The translations under genes and the position numbers were made by a program. Shown here one piece after another: positions 11,197 to 22,246 of a DNA stretch of 64,000 nt. Within the stretch, counting starts at the first letter, position 1. Each line of letters opens with the position of its first letter. Under the pieces are notes generated by a model. That model did not search any database, was not told where the DNA came from, and saw only the letters and a program-made list of their open reading frames with translations. Source of the DNA: Rhinopomastus cyanomelas (taxonomy: Eukaryota > Chordata > Aves > Bucerotiformes > Rhinopomastidae); assembly GCA_013400115.1 (NCBI GenBank), contig VXBP01009037.1:506022-570021 (forward strand), written 5' to 3'.

Positions 11197-11714
11197 TGTC
11201 CAGCAGGGAGGGGATTGTCCCCCTGCTCTCAGCACTGGGGAGGCTGCACCTTGAGAACTGGGGCCAGTTTGGGGCATCTCGGTCCAAGGGAGACATCCAG
11301 GGGCTGGAGCAAGGGCAGAGGAGCTGGAAAAGGGCCTGGAGAATCAGTGTGATGGGGAGAGATGGAGAGAGCTGGGGCTGGTTAGTCTGAGGAAGAGGAG
11401 CCCTCATTGCTCCCTACAGCTTTCTGCAAGGACCCTGCAGAGATGCTGGTGCTGGGCTCTGCTCACAGGTCATTGGTGACAGGAGCAGAGGGAAGGGCTT
11501 CAGGCTGCACCAGGGGAGGGCCAGACTGGCCGTCAGGAAGAGATTCTTCCTGGAGAGAGTGGCCAGGGACTGGGCTGGGCTGCCCGGGGTGGGAGTTGAG
11601 TCCCGATCCCTGAATGAGTTTAATCGTCGCTCAGATGTGGTGCTGGGGGATGTGGTTTGGGGGTGAACTTGCGGAGCAGGGTTGCTGGTTGGGCTTGCTG
11701 ACCTCGGGGGTCTC
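11197..11714 (+). mobile_element. CR1 LINE, group B, tail missing
   Basis: Begins in ORF2 (gtccagcagggag, ctctcagcactggggagg) and follows the B copy at 2330-2868 block by block, to the segment before the final ttccaacctgag tail, where similarity ends. Confidence 0.92.
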
Positions 11715-12195
11715 AGATGCTGCTCCGGGATGTCCCAGCGGCGGTGAGGTGGGCGCTGAGCTGCGAAGGGAGGGGGAGGAGCAGACATTTGTCACGGGCC
11801 CGAAGGGCAGCGCCGGGTTGGGGTCACCGCCTGCGCCCGGGGCGCTGGAAAAACAATCGGGGGCCACGAAGCGCTTCCAGCTGCTCTGTTCACAGCCCCT
11901 TCCTGCGCCGAGCCGGCTGTTTCCAGGAGCCGAGCGAGGGGTTCACTCGGGTAGCAGCCAGACAGACACGAAGCAGCCAGCGCCGCTCCGACGGCTCCGC
12001 AGGCAGGCGGGCGGAGGTTTAAATCCTTGTTCATTCGCTGTGTGTCTGCAGCTCCGTGTTTGCTCCATAAATTGGTCTCGTTCGCGTTTTCTCAGAAACA
12101 CAAATACGAGGCAGCGAAGGGAGGCGAGAGGGGGGAGGGAGGCGAAACCGCCGCTCAGCCGCAGCGCAGCGAGTCGTGCAGCACCGGGTCCCGGG
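11715..12195. other. single-copy GC-rich sequence
   Basis: CpG-rich, no CR1. Open frames on both strands lack recognisable domains. Confidence 0.4.
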
Positions 12196-12350
12196 GCTCT
12201 GGGCTTGGAAGAGACCGCGAGGGCCATCTAGTCCAGCCCTGGACCCAGCCCTGCCAGGTCAGCGTTCAGGCCTCTCCCACAGCCCTAGGTCTCTGCCTCC
12301 GTGCCCCATCCAGGGACGGGGACCGCAGCACTGCTCTGGGCAGCCTGTGG
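12196..12350 (-). mobile_element. old CR1 3' fragment
   Basis: Complement of the CR1 end (cttggaagagaccgcgaggg) followed by the complement of ccgtccctgga and acaggctgccc. Strongly diverged from group A. Confidence 0.7.
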
Positions 12351-12373
12351 TTTAGCTTGACCTTATGGGTGAG

Positions 12374-13030
12374 TCACAGAGCATCAGGGAAGGGAAGGGA
12401 TTTCCGAAGAGCAGCCAGTCCCATCCTCCTGCCTCAGCAGGATTCCTTGGATCCAGCCTTTAGGGATTTGGAAAGGACCTCAAAAGATCATCCAGTCCCA
12501 CCCCCCTGACACGGCAGGATCCCCCAGATCCAGTCACACAGGAACAGCCCAGGGTTTGAAATGTCTCCAGAGAAGGAGACTCCACAACCCCCTGGGCAGC
12601 CCCTGCCAGGGCTCTGGCACCCTCACTGGGAACAAGGTCCTTCTCACACTGATGTGGAACCTCCTCTGCTCCAGCTCACACCTACTGCCCCTTGTCCTGT
12701 CACTGGGTGCCCCTGAGCAGAGCCTGGCTCCATCCTCCTCACACCCACCCTTCACACATTGATCAACATCCACGGGGTCACCCCTCAGGCTCCTTTTTCC
12801 CAGCTCCAGAGCTCCAGCTCCCTCAGCCTCTCCTCAGCAGGGAGATGCTCCCCTCCCTCCGTCATCCCTGTGGCTCTGTGCTGGGCTCTCTCCACCAGCT
12901 CTGGGTCCTTCTGGAGCTGAGGGGCCCAGAGCTGGTCACAAGGTTCCAGCTGTGGTCTCAGCAGGGCAGAGCAGAAGGGGAGGAGAGCCTCTCTCCATCT
13001 GCCAACCACTCCCGTTCTGATCCTACCCAC
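12374..13030 (-). mobile_element. CR1 LINE, group A, long copy with 3' dimer
   Basis: One of the longest A copies (about 660 bp). The tail is at 12,374, followed by two tandem 3' units: the first block ends near 12,455 and a second aaaggacctcaaaagatcatcc block follows without an intervening tail. Beyond lie the ORF2 end and about 80 codons of the ORF2 C-terminal region in the minus-strand frame (12,785-13,030), which include a WAPQ-type motif. Confidence 0.93.
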
Positions 13031-13132
13031 ACAGGTTCCTCTGAGGTAGAGCTGCTGCTTTGCAGGGAGGGCTCTGCAAAAGGGAAAGAGCCATCTGCAA
13101 ACGTTAAAAATAGCTGGTGGCAGACAAAGGCT

Positions 13133-13220
13133 GTGATGGATCTAGGGGATCCTGCTGCTGCTGGGGATCTGGGCTGGGTGATCTCTAGAGGTCCCTTCCA
13201 GGCCCTAGTGCTCTGTGTGG
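13133..13220 (+). mobile_element. CR1 group A terminal fragment
   Basis: Just the last about 88 bp of group A: gatctaggggatcctgctg, a gatctctagaggtcccttcc block and a short ctctgtgtg end. Confidence 0.85.
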
Positions 13221-13640
13221 GGAGAAGGCTGACGGCAGAGCTGATGGCTGACGGACAACTCGGCTCCCGAACGTGTTGGCAGGGTCCGCGCATCCCGCAG
13301 GAGACACTGGAACGGGGAGAAGTCTTCAGAAGGGGAACAAGTGGCAGAGCCCGTTGTGAGGCGGCTCCCTGCACCCAGCTCTGTGCAGCCACCACACTGC
13401 CCCCTCCTCACTCCTGCCCGAGAGCCGCAAGCACCCGTCACCACTTCCGCAGGAGGAAGCTGCCTGGTCCCCCTGCGAGTAAATAAAGACGGATGAGGGC
13501 TGCTTCGCTAATAGCTTCCAATCGATTTATTACTCCGCTCTGATCGAAGCTCTCACCTCTCTCCTCAGGCATGAGGGCCAGGGCTCTCTCTCCGCAGAGA
13601 TGGCAGTGCTGCCCGATGGCACTGGGGTCCCTTGGCAGCC
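13221..13640. other. single-copy sequence
   Basis: No repeat or gene recognised. An AATAAA at about 13,483 lies in a short AT-rich patch, but no transcript structure is seen around it. Confidence 0.4.
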
Positions 13641-13814
13641 CCCCTGGCAGGGGCTGCCCAGGGGGGTCGTGGAGTCTCCTTCTCTGGAGACGTTTCAAAC
13701 ACGCCTGGACTGTTCCTGTGTGACTGGATCTAGGGGATCCTGCTGTGTCAGGGGGACTGGACTGGCTGATCTTTGCAGGTCCCTCCCCATCCCTAGTGCT
13801 CAGTGACTCTGTGC
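13641..13814 (+). mobile_element. CR1 LINE 3' end, group A
   Basis: Starts at ccctggcaggggctgccc and ends at a tail near 13,814. It has the shorter ggactgttcc form at the ORF2 end, so the frame bypasses the usual stop. Confidence 0.92.
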
Positions 13815-14537
13815 CTGTATAGCTGCTCTCCACCTGCCTTTCTGCTCCTTCCTGGGAAGGGTCTGGAGGCTCCAGAGCTGCGCCTGGCCAACTTAATTAA
13901 AGCCGATGGTCTGACACAGCCTCTCTGCCCCTCAGGTCCCAGACGGACAGAAAACACAGGTTTTGTCTGTGTTCTCCTGCTCACAAAGCCTGTGAAAGCC
14001 CAGAGCCCCTCGGCTACCGCAGGCAATCTCGTGTCTGGCTGGTTTTCCTGTTCCAGCAGCGCTGCCTCGTCCTGCCGGGGGCCTCTGCCCTGGCTCCGGG
14101 CACGATGCGCACTCTCGTGGGGAGTGTCTCATCCGAGCAGCCTGCGCTGCAGCGCCGGAGGGTGACGGCCTGGGGACACCTGGGCCGTGAATGGTGTCAT
14201 GGGGCTCCTTCCCTCGGATGCCTGGTCCCGCTGCCTCACCCAGCTCGGCTCCGGCAGCCCCTTCCCTGGTCCTGAAGGGGGGTTCAGTGTGCCGCTGTGA
14301 GAGACACCAGCCTCTCCCTGCGCCGGGGGAGCGATGGCGAAGCAGGCGGAGATGGGCACAGAAACCCAAAGGAGGTCAGGGAGGGCGCTGCTCAGGGAAG
14401 GCTCTTCACTAACTAAAGGGAAGGGAAACCCTCTCGACCGGCCCTGTGCGGAAAGCAGAGGCACTGGTGGAGGCACCCAGGCTCTGTGCCACCTGCCTTG
14501 GTGTTGGGAGAGGTGCCCAGCCCACCGGCGAGGGCCA
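13815..14537. other. single-copy sequence
   Basis: Contains a ttaattaa motif at about 13,893 and CpG-rich stretches further on. No gene recognised. Confidence 0.4.
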
Positions 14538-14966
14538 GTCACAGAACCTCAGAGCATCAGGGATTGGAAGAGACCCCCAAAGGGCATCCAGTCCCATCCC
14601 CTGGCCACAGCAGGATCCCCCAGATCCAGTCACACAGGAACAGCCCAGGAGGGTTGAAATTGTGTCCAGAGAAGGAGACTGCACAACCCCCTGGGCAGCC
14701 CCTGCCAGGGCTCTGGCACCCTCACTGGGAACAAGGTCCTTCTCACACTGATGTGGAACCTCCTCTGCTCCAGCTCACACCCACTGCCCCTTGTCCTGTC
14801 ACTGGGTGCCCCTGAGCAGAGCCTGGCTCCATCCTCCTCACACCCCTCCTTCCCATATTGGTCAACATTCCTGGGGTCACCCCTCAGGCTCCTTTTTCCC
14901 AGCTCCAGAGCCCCAGCTCCCTCAGCCTTTCCCCAGCAGGGAGATGCTCCCCTCCCTCCATCATCA
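14538..14966 (-). mobile_element. CR1 LINE, group A
   Basis: Tail at 14,538 (complement of ggttctgtgac), single 3' unit, ORF2 C-terminal region up to the complement of gggaggggagcatctccc. It carries the short form of the ORF2 end (complement of ctgggctgttcc). Confidence 0.93.
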
Positions 14967-15397
14967 GCCCTAACCCTGCTGCTTTGGGAGAAGATGGGCT
15001 GCTGCTGGCTGCAGGCTCCTGGCTCTGCCACCTGGGAAGGGTGAGCAGCCCCAGGAAGGGTTTTACAGCAGGACCTTGGGTCAGGGCTCTCAGGACCTCC
15101 AGGGAGCTGAGCTGCAGAGCAGCAGCAGCCCCGTGCTCGGTGCTCCACTGCCAGGTAGTTTGGGTTTATCGTCGGCTTTACGGGGAGATTCGCCTTCTCC
15201 TTGAAGTCTCCCAGCCTCTGGGCTTTGTGCAGTTCTGCTTCTCCCTTGTGCTCTAACCAGACGAGATTTCCAGGCCTGGGAAGCTCATGGGGTAGGATGG
15301 GTTAACCCGGAGGGACCAGTGTGTTATGGACATGCAGGTCACCCCACCCCGGGACTGAGGGGTTGAAGAGTGGGGTCCTGTGAGAGACCTGGGCAGG
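14967..15397. other. single-copy sequence
   Basis: No repeat or gene recognised. Confidence 0.4.
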
Positions 15398-15462
15398 GGC
15401 TCTGCGCTGGGCTCTCTCCAGCAGCTCTGTGTCCTGGAACTGAGGGGCCCAGTGCTGGGCTG
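15398..15462 (-). mobile_element. CR1 ORF2 scrap, group A
   Basis: Complement of the cagctctgtgtcc/gggctctctccagc segment of group A ORF2 with no 3' end attached. A similarly oriented terminal scrap lies 190 bp away at 15,652, so both could be remains of one rearranged insertion. Confidence 0.8.
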
Positions 15463-15651
15463 AGCAGCCCAGAACACACCAGGACATGGCCCAGGGGGTA
15501 ACAACAATGGCCCTGCAGAGTGGGGTAAAGACCTCTCAAACCTGGACCCCCAGCTCTGCAGCAGTGACCCCTCAGAGCTACGACAGGAGGTTTCATTGCA
15601 GGGGAGAAGGGCAGGCTGGGGCTGCTCCGAGCTCAGGCAGGCGTCAGGCAG

Positions 15652-15698
15652 ATTCACCATCAGGGACTGGAAGGGACCTGAAAGATCATCCCGTTCCG
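15652..15698 (-). mobile_element. CR1 terminal scrap
   Basis: About 45 bp matching the complement of gatctttcaggtcccttcc. The distal tail is lost. Confidence 0.65.
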
Positions 15699-16261
15699 GG
15701 GAGCGGAGCTGAACTGCTGCCGCAGGCGCCTGTTCACGGGAGACCCTGGGGAAGGGGTGATGCGGGGATGCCCGGCAGCGATGCAGGCAGCTCCGGGGGT
15801 GCGGGGAGCAGCGATGCAGCCCTGCGGCACCATCAATCCTGAGGCCGTTCGCACCTCCTGTGTTGCCTCCCAGGTCACTGCCGTCGCCGGAGGAAAAACG
15901 CCCCCCTCCCGGCAGACGATCCGGTCGGGATGGACCCCGCGACTGTGATTTATTTTTTTAATTAAAAGCTTTTTAAGGTTTAATTACAATGGTGCCGGGG
16001 CAGTCGGCAGCGGAGACAAATGCCACTGCGGTGAAACACGGCGGCAGGTAATGAGATTCGTGTTTCTCGCAGGGAGCTGCGCTGGGGGAAGCACCCGCCC
16101 GGCTCCCTGCGGGGCTGCAGCCACAGACGGTGCGAACCCCGGGCACAGGGCTGCGGGCGGGAGGAGGGGAAGGCGCCTGGGATTCACAGCGGGACGCAGG
16201 AGGCTTTGTTTCCTTGGAACAGCCCTCGGACATCCCGTGGGACAAATGGCATCGACTTCAC
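15699..16261. other. single-copy sequence with AT-rich patch
   Basis: GC-rich except 15,945-15,990, where ttatttttttaattaaaag and ggtttaattac provide homeodomain-type TAATTA cores. This is a candidate conserved noncoding element. Confidence 0.4.
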
Positions 16262-16333
16262 CGGAGGCAGGACGGAGCCAGGCTCTGCTCAGGGGCACCC
16301 AGTGACGGGACAAGGGGCAGCGGGTGTGAGCTG
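16262..16333 (+). mobile_element. CR1 group A internal scrap
   Basis: Covers ggatggagcc-like through gggtgtgagctg, truncated on both sides. Confidence 0.85.
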
Positions 16334-16650
16334 CTCTCTGGTCTCCCCCCAGTGTTGCAGCCCTCGGGCAGTCCTGGTTTCTGTGAGTTTGGGAGGGAAG
16401 AACTTTCCAGTAGAGATGTAGGTGCAGGAAATAGAAACCATTCTTCACATTGATTTTGTGTTTGCCCGAGTCCTGACGAAAGTCCGTGGAGTAATTTATC
16501 AGTTCCCCAAGAATTAAACACTTTGATAACTTGTAGGGACCTCTGGAAGTTCACAGGGGATAAAAATAAATCAAATTTGTGTGGAAAAGTCTTGAAATCA
16601 CAGGGCTGTGTCCGCTCCCTTAGTTGTGGAAGTTGCTAATGAGCTCACGG
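16334..16650. other. single-copy spacer
   Basis: Lower G+C than the flanks, no feature recognised. Confidence 0.4.
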
Positions 16651-17262
16651 GGTCACAGGGCAGTAGGGATGGGAAGGGACCTCCAAAGATCACCCAGCCC
16701 AGTCCCCCCATCACAGCAGGATCCCCTGGATCCAGCTGCACAGGAACATGGCCAGGAGGGTTTGAAATGTCTCCAGAGAAGGAGACTCCACAACCCCCCT
16801 CCGCAGCCCCTGCCAGGGCTCTGGCACCCTCCCTGGGAACAAGGTCCTTCTCACACTAATGGGGAAACTCCTCTGTCCCAGCTCACACCTGCTGCCCCTT
16901 GTCCTGTCACTGGGTGCCCCTGAGCAGAGCCTGGCTCCATCCTCCTCACACCCACCCTTCACATATTGACCAACATCCATGGGGTCACCCCTCAGGCTCC
17001 TTTTTCCCAGCTCCAGAGCCCCAGCTCCCTCAGCCTCTCCTCAGCAGGGAGATGCTCCCCTCCCTCTATCACCCCTGTGGCTCTGCACTGGGCTCTCTCC
17101 ACCAGCTCTGTGTCCTTCTGGAGCTGAGGGTCCCACAACTGGACACAATATTCCAGCTGTGCTTTCCCTAGGGCAGAGTGGAGGGGGAGGAAACCTCTCC
17201 CGCTCTGCTAGCCACCCCCTTCTGATCCACCTGAGGATGCTGTTGCCCTTCTGTCCCTCTGG
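16651..17262 (-). mobile_element. CR1 LINE, group A, long copy
   Basis: About 610 bp: tail at 16,651, single 3' unit, long form of the ORF2 end (complement of ggccatgttcc), and ORF2 upstream to the complement of cagcatcctcaggtggatc. The extent equals that of the copies at 12.4 and 56.5 kb. Confidence 0.93.
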
Positions 17263-17496
17263 CGTTAGCAGCTCAGGGTCCCTCTCTCTACAGAGATGCT
17301 GGGGTTAATATTTACAATTTGAAGGTTAGAGGGAGCTCGAGTGAAAGTTATTTCTAAACTCCCTCCACCTGTGATTTTCTTCTAGGAAAACCTCATGGGG
17401 TTGATTTTCCCACCAGCAAATCGTTGTCAACCAGGGTGGCCGGCAGAGCGACCATCACTGACTCACACTGAGAAGTAACACCTGTGGGGCAGCTCT

Positions 17497-17660
17497 GCAC
17501 AGGGCTTTGCTTCTCCTGCCCCTCTCCTCTGCCCTGGGGAGACCCCAGCTGGAATCTGGGGTCCAGCTGTGGGCCCCTCAGTTCCAGGAGGACACAAAGC
17601 TGCTGGAGAGAGCCCAGCGCAGAGCCACAGGGGTGATGGAGGGAGGGGAGCATCTCAGTG
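17497..17660 (+). mobile_element. CR1 ORF2 fragment, group A, 3' part lost
   Basis: Contains tctcctgcccctctcctctg, gggcccctcagttccaggag and gggaggggagcatctc, then stops. The 3' end is absent, so this copy was cut after insertion. Confidence 0.88.
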
Positions 17661-18921
17661 GTCCAGTGGCAGAAGTCCATCGGGCCAGGCAGCACCGGTG
17701 TCACTGATGCTCCTCGAGGACAAAAACCCTTCGGGATGTTTCCCTGGGCTTTGGTTTGGTGGGGACCCATGTTGGGAGCTGCCTCAACGATCTCTGTCCT
17801 GCTTCAGCCCAGCTGCCCGGGAGCAGCCGGGTGCCTCAGCTGAGGGCACTGAGTGGGGCTGGGAAAGACCAGCTGGAGGAAAGTGAAGGACATTATTTAA
17901 GAGGAGCAGGGGAGACATCACTCTGCTGCTGCCACCCCAGCACCTCTGTGGGGGTGCTGAGCCTGTGCTGCCTTTTCTTCCTGCCCTTGGAATGCAGCAG
18001 CCTTGCTGGAGGAGATGGGGGTGTTTCTGTGGAGCTGGTGGCCCCCCCTGCGCAGCTCTGCTGGCTGAAGGATGAGTCCTGTGGGGTTTTGCTGAAGGAG
18101 GGGACCTGCTGTGCTGGGTGCTCCAGGGTGCAGCTCTGGGCTGCGTGTTGAAGCCCCTGAGCATTGGTGGGGTCATTCTTTGGAGGCCTGGGAGGCTGTG
18201 CTGGGGGGAGCTGAGCTCAGTGTGCAGACCCCTCAGAGACTGGTTGGAGAACTGGGGCAGAACTTGGCTCTTCACTCTGTGCTTTGAGCAGAAGCAGGCT
18301 GGGGCTCTGGGTAGCTTGGTCCTGGGACAGGAGTCCTTGCCTGTGGGTTGGATGAGCTGCGGCCCCTTCCAGCCCAGCCTGTGCTGTGGGTGCCCTTGGA
18401 GGCAGGTGGGATGGGATGGCAGGAGGTGCTGGAGGATGTTGAGTGCTGTCACAGGCAGTCTGTGTGCGGTCAGAGATGCTGGCCCCCACTCTCTGCCCCA
18501 TGGTGAGGTGGCTCATGCCTGGCACTGCCACCTTGTGCCCTGCCTGTTGGTGCTGCTTGCCCAGGGCTATGCTCTCGTACAGCCTGGCTGCACCATGTGA
18601 AGCCATGAATCCCATTAATGGGGTTTTGGGTTGCTGCCTCCTCTGCTCTGGAGGGCTGTGTCTTCCAAGGGGACCTCCTGCCCTTTCTTGCCAGCCTGAC
18701 CATGGAAGCCATCCTCGTAGCCTGCATTGATTTCCCGCTGTAGCTTCCCCTTCTCCTTTTATTGCCAGACCTTCCCTCACCCTGAGCAGAGTCGTTTTCC
18801 CCCTGATTACCCATCTGAACTGGAATCACTGGCCCTGACGGCCTTTGCTGCCCCAGCCTGGCAGCAGCCCCTTCCTTCTCCTCCAGCCGCCCCAGCGGGT
18901 CGCCGCAGCCTCTGAGCTGAT
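17661..18921. other. 1.25-kb single-copy sequence
   Basis: No CR1. Several medium open frames with no recognisable family. No gene supported. Confidence 0.4.
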
Positions 18922-19115
18922 GGGCTGCACTGGGGCTGCGGCTCTGCTCCAGCTGGGGGAGCTGGGCTCTGTTTGGGCTGCACTGGGGCTGCGGCTCTGC
19001 TCCAGCTGGTGGAGCTGGGCTCTGTTTGGGCTGCACTGGGGCTGCGGCTCTGCTCCAGCTGGTGGAGCTGGGCTCTGTTTGGGCTGCACTGGGGCTGCAG
19101 CTCTGCTCCAGCCCA
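18922..19115. repeat. 53-bp minisatellite, about 3.6 copies
   Basis: Units start at 18,922, 18,975, 19,028 and 19,081 with gggctgcactggggctgcgg. The copies are nearly identical and the last is partial. The 53-bp period is not a multiple of three, so a reading frame shifts at every copy, which argues against a coding repeat. Confidence 0.95.
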
Positions 19116-19507
19116 GCTCAGAGCAGAGCTGACCCCAGTTCCTGGCTCGTACGAGGTGCCTGCAGCCTGCGGCGGGGCTCTGTGGCAGTGAGGCTTGTGC
19201 TGCTAGATGATCTCGCTCCTGGGGTCCCTTGAGCACTGCAGAGCCCTGTAGGGATTCTGCGCTCTGATGCTCCTTGGACCCCAGCAGGCACCCCCCCCTC
19301 CTTTTCCTTTCCCTCCTTTACCTGTTTGTTGGTAGGAATTGGTGTTTCTGGGGCTCCTGGGCTGTGCAGCTGGGGGCTGCGTGGCTTTGTCCAGGGGCAC
19401 TTGGTTGCCCCGTGAACAGTCTGGGTGGTTTATGGGGTAGTGACTTCCCGTCGGCCTGACAAGGCTCCTCTGCCCCCCTTTACCTGTGATTCCTTCTGGG
19501 TCAGTGG
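19116..19507. other. single-copy sequence
   Basis: No feature recognised. Confidence 0.4.
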
Positions 19508-20252
19508 GGTGAGGTTTAACAGGGCCAAGGGCAGGGCACTGCATGTTGGCCACAAGAACCCTCTGCAGCTCCAGACGGGGGGGATGAGGTGCTGGAGAGC
19601 AGCCGGGCAGAGAGGGACCCAGCAGTGCTGGGTGTCACCTGGCTGAACAGGGGCCAGCAGGGTGCGTGGGTGGCCCAGAAGGCCACTGGCATCCTGGCTT
19701 GGATCAGCACTGGTGTGGCCAGCAGGGCTGGGGATGTCATTCTCCCCATGTACTGGGGGCACTGGGGAGGGCTCCCCTCGTGTACTGGGGGCAGTGCTGG
19801 GCCACTCTCTTCAAGAAAGAGATTGAAAGGCTGGAGCAGGTCCAGAGGAGCAAAGAGGCTGAGGGAGAGGCTGAGGGAGCTGGGGGTGTTGAGCCTGGAG
19901 AGGAGGAGATTCAGGGGGGTAGGGGGGACCTTCTCCCTCTCTCCAGCTCCCTAAAGGAAAGTTGCTGTCAGGTGGGGGTCAGACTTTTCTCCCAGGCACC
20001 CAGCACCAGGACAAGAGGGCAGGGCCTGAAGCTGCCAGTGGAGGGTTAGGTTGGATGTCAGGAAGCCCTTCCTCAGGGAAAGGGTGACCAGAGGCTGGAC
20101 TGGGCTGCCCAGGGCAGTGGGGGAGTCCCCATCCCTGGGGGTGTTGAAGGGCAGCCTGGCTGTGGCCCTGAGTGCCCTGGTGTGGCCACTGGGTGCTGGT
20201 CTGGGCTGGCTGAGCTCAGAGGGCTTTTCCAGCCTCAATGACACTGTGATAC
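19508..20252 (+). mobile_element. CR1 LINE, group D, long copy with ORF2 end
   Basis: The longest copy here (about 745 bp). It begins in ORF2 at gtgaggtttaacagggccaa, the segment that in CR1 ORF2 follows the reverse transcriptase core and encodes an RFN-AKG-LHVG stretch. It passes gtggcccagaaggccactgg and the ggggaccttctccctctctc block, and ends in cagcctcaatgacactgtgat. The frame is interrupted, so it is a pseudogene copy of an older CR1 group. Confidence 0.92.
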
Positions 20253-20522
20253 TGGATCTGTGCTGGACCACTGTTCCCAGTCTCCTGCTCATTGCTCCTG
20301 ATCAGTGACAACAGCTGCAGGACCACAGGGGCTGGTTCTTCTGATGGAGGTGGGGTGAGAAATGACATCTCGATAGCTTTTGCCTCTGCTTTTCCCCTCA
20401 CCAGTAAATATTGACCCTAAGAGAGCTGCAAACAGATGCTGAAGCGTTTTGAGGACAACTGGTGAGCTGGAAATGACAGAGCAGAGGGAAATGCTGATGG
20501 AGGGCATCTCCAGTGTTGAACT
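20253..20522. other. single-copy spacer
   Basis: About 270 bp without a recognisable feature. Confidence 0.4.
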
Positions 20523-20664
20523 TCCAGGAGGATGGAGCCAGGCTCTGCTCAGAGGCACCCAGTGACAGGACAAGGGGCAGCAGCGGGTGTGAGCTGGAGC
20601 AGAGGAGGTTCCACATCAGTGCAGGAAGGACCTTGTTCCCAGTGAGGGTGCCAGAGCCCTGGCA
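20523..20664 (+). mobile_element. CR1 group A fragment, 3' end missing
   Basis: From aggaggatggagccaggctc to gccagagccctggcag, where it is cut. Within 12 bp a minus-strand CR1 tail begins, suggesting a second insertion or rearrangement at this point. Confidence 0.9.
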
Positions 20665-20675
20665 GAATGTTCAGA

Positions 20676-20838
20676 ATTCCGGAACATCAGGGATTGGAAG
20701 GGACCCTGAAAGACCATCTAGTTCAATCCCTACTGCCAGGGCAGGATCTCCTCGATCAAGCCACAGAATCCCACAACTTTAGGGGTTGGAAGGGAGGTTG
20801 GAAGATCATCCAGCCCAATCCCCCTGCCAGAGCAGGGT
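20676..20838 (-). mobile_element. CR1 3' dimer, tail kept between units
   Basis: Two successive complements of the terminal block (ggaagggaccctgaaagacc and ggaagggaggttggaagatc) separated by the complement of a full tail (ccacagaatccc). No ORF2 part survives. It faces the plus-strand fragment that ends at 20,664. Confidence 0.85.
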
Positions 20839-21499
20839 CGGCAGGGACCTCTGTCTCCTCTGCTCTGTGACTGTTCCCTGGGCACCAGGTGTGCACCTCT
20901 GACCCCATCACCACCAAACGGGGGGAGCGAGGGCTCAGATGGGCTCTCACACCAACTCCTCGTGGCTCCGAAGGGTTAAGCCAGGCTTTCCCTCCCGGTG
21001 GTGTAGGAGGGCTGCTAACGTGAGTGTTTTGCATGAATTTGCTGCAGAGGAGCAGCACAGAAAACATCCTGAGCGATGAGTAAGAGCCAGGCACCAGCAG
21101 GACCATCTCCATCTGCTTTGCGAAATCAATCCTTGCCGCTCTTGGCTGGCGCCAGGTTTCCAAACGAGAGGAGGCATCAGACAAACGCGGCTGCGAGGTG
21201 GAACCTCTCCCTGGCTGGTTCCTGCCAGCAGCACATAATGAGCAGAGGACATCTGCCAGGCTCGCAGCAGGGAGTGGGCGGGTGCTGCCGAGCACCCCGC
21301 CTGCCCAGGAACGCGGGGTGCGGGGCACTGGGGCACTTGGAGCAGCCTCCAGTTAAACAGTGCAGGAGATGGAGCGCTTCCTCCGCCTGCCCCGGCTCTG
21401 CCTCAGCCTCAGGGCGTCTGCAGAGCTGGCCTGGGGATGATGCGGGAGCGGGCACCCAGCTGCAGTGGGGAGCACCCATCCCTGGCAGAGTCCGGGGGG
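20839..21499. other. single-copy sequence
   Basis: No feature recognised. Confidence 0.4.
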
Positions 21500-21740
21500 A
21501 AATGGCTTTCAGCCGGACGAGGGACGGTTTAGAGTGAGTATCAGGAGGAAGCTCTTGCCAGGGAGGGGGCTGAGGCCCCGGAACAGGCTGCCCGGGAGGC
21601 TGTGGCTGCTCGTTCCCTGGCAGCATCCAAGGGCGGGGTGGATGGGGCTGTGGGCACCCTGCTCTGGTGAGAGGTGTTGCTGGCGTTAGCGCTGGGTGAG
21701 CTCTGAGCTCCCTTCCCAGACCGTTCCATGACTCTACGAT
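21500..21740 (+). mobile_element. CR1 LINE 3' end, group C, old
   Basis: Shows ggaacaggctgcccggga, gcatccaagggcggggtgga and gctcccttcccagaccgttccatgactctacgat-type end blocks (tail at 21,727-21,740). Strongly diverged, consistent with an old insertion. Confidence 0.85.
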
Positions 21741-22246
21741 TTGATCCATGATGGATTAACAGTTTGTGATGGGCTGGTGCCAGCTGGAGAGAGGCTGCAG
21801 CGTGGGACTTCTCAGAGCTGTGGGCCAGACACATCTCTCTCTGCTGTAGATGTGCTGGTGTGTTCCTGCACCTGATGGACAAGTGGCTGCTCCAGGCTGG
21901 GCCAGCAGCCTCTCTGCTTGCCCAAGGACAGCTGGGACACGCGAGGTCCTGCTGCCGCGGTTCCTCCCAGCCTCCCGTGACACAAACCCTCTGCTGAGGT
22001 CTGCCTGCACATGGTCCTGCAGCAGCCTCTGCTGCTGCTCTGCCGGGCTGTGGGGGCCGCGCTGACTGCACAGCTTCTCGTGCCTGCACTCGGGGGTCCT
22101 CTGCAGTGCCAGGGGCTGGCGGGTGGCTCTGCCAGGAGCGGGCTGTCGGCTCTGGGCTGCGTCCCACAGCTGCTACTCCAGCCCAGAGCTGATGCTGCAG
22201 CCGGCTTGGCCTCAGCACCCTCCTGAGGGCTGGAACATGTGGAGAG
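21741..22246. other. single-copy sequence
   Basis: No feature recognised. A 323-codon minus-strand open frame spans 21,541-22,512 across two CR1 pieces and is not considered a gene. Confidence 0.4.

Noticed and set aside
12692..13486. 264-codon plus-strand open frame and the many similar antisense frames over CR1
   Set aside because: They are antisense to CR1 ORF2; the recurring MWNLLCSSSH-type peptides reflect repeat copies, not a gene family.
13483..13488. AATAAA as a polyadenylation signal
   Set aside because: No upstream exon or transcript structure; a single hexamer is expected by chance.
20676..20838. 5' inversion (twin priming) of a single CR1
   Set aside because: In twin priming the inverted part lies on the 5' side of the 3' end; here the plus fragment lies beyond the tail, so two events fit better.
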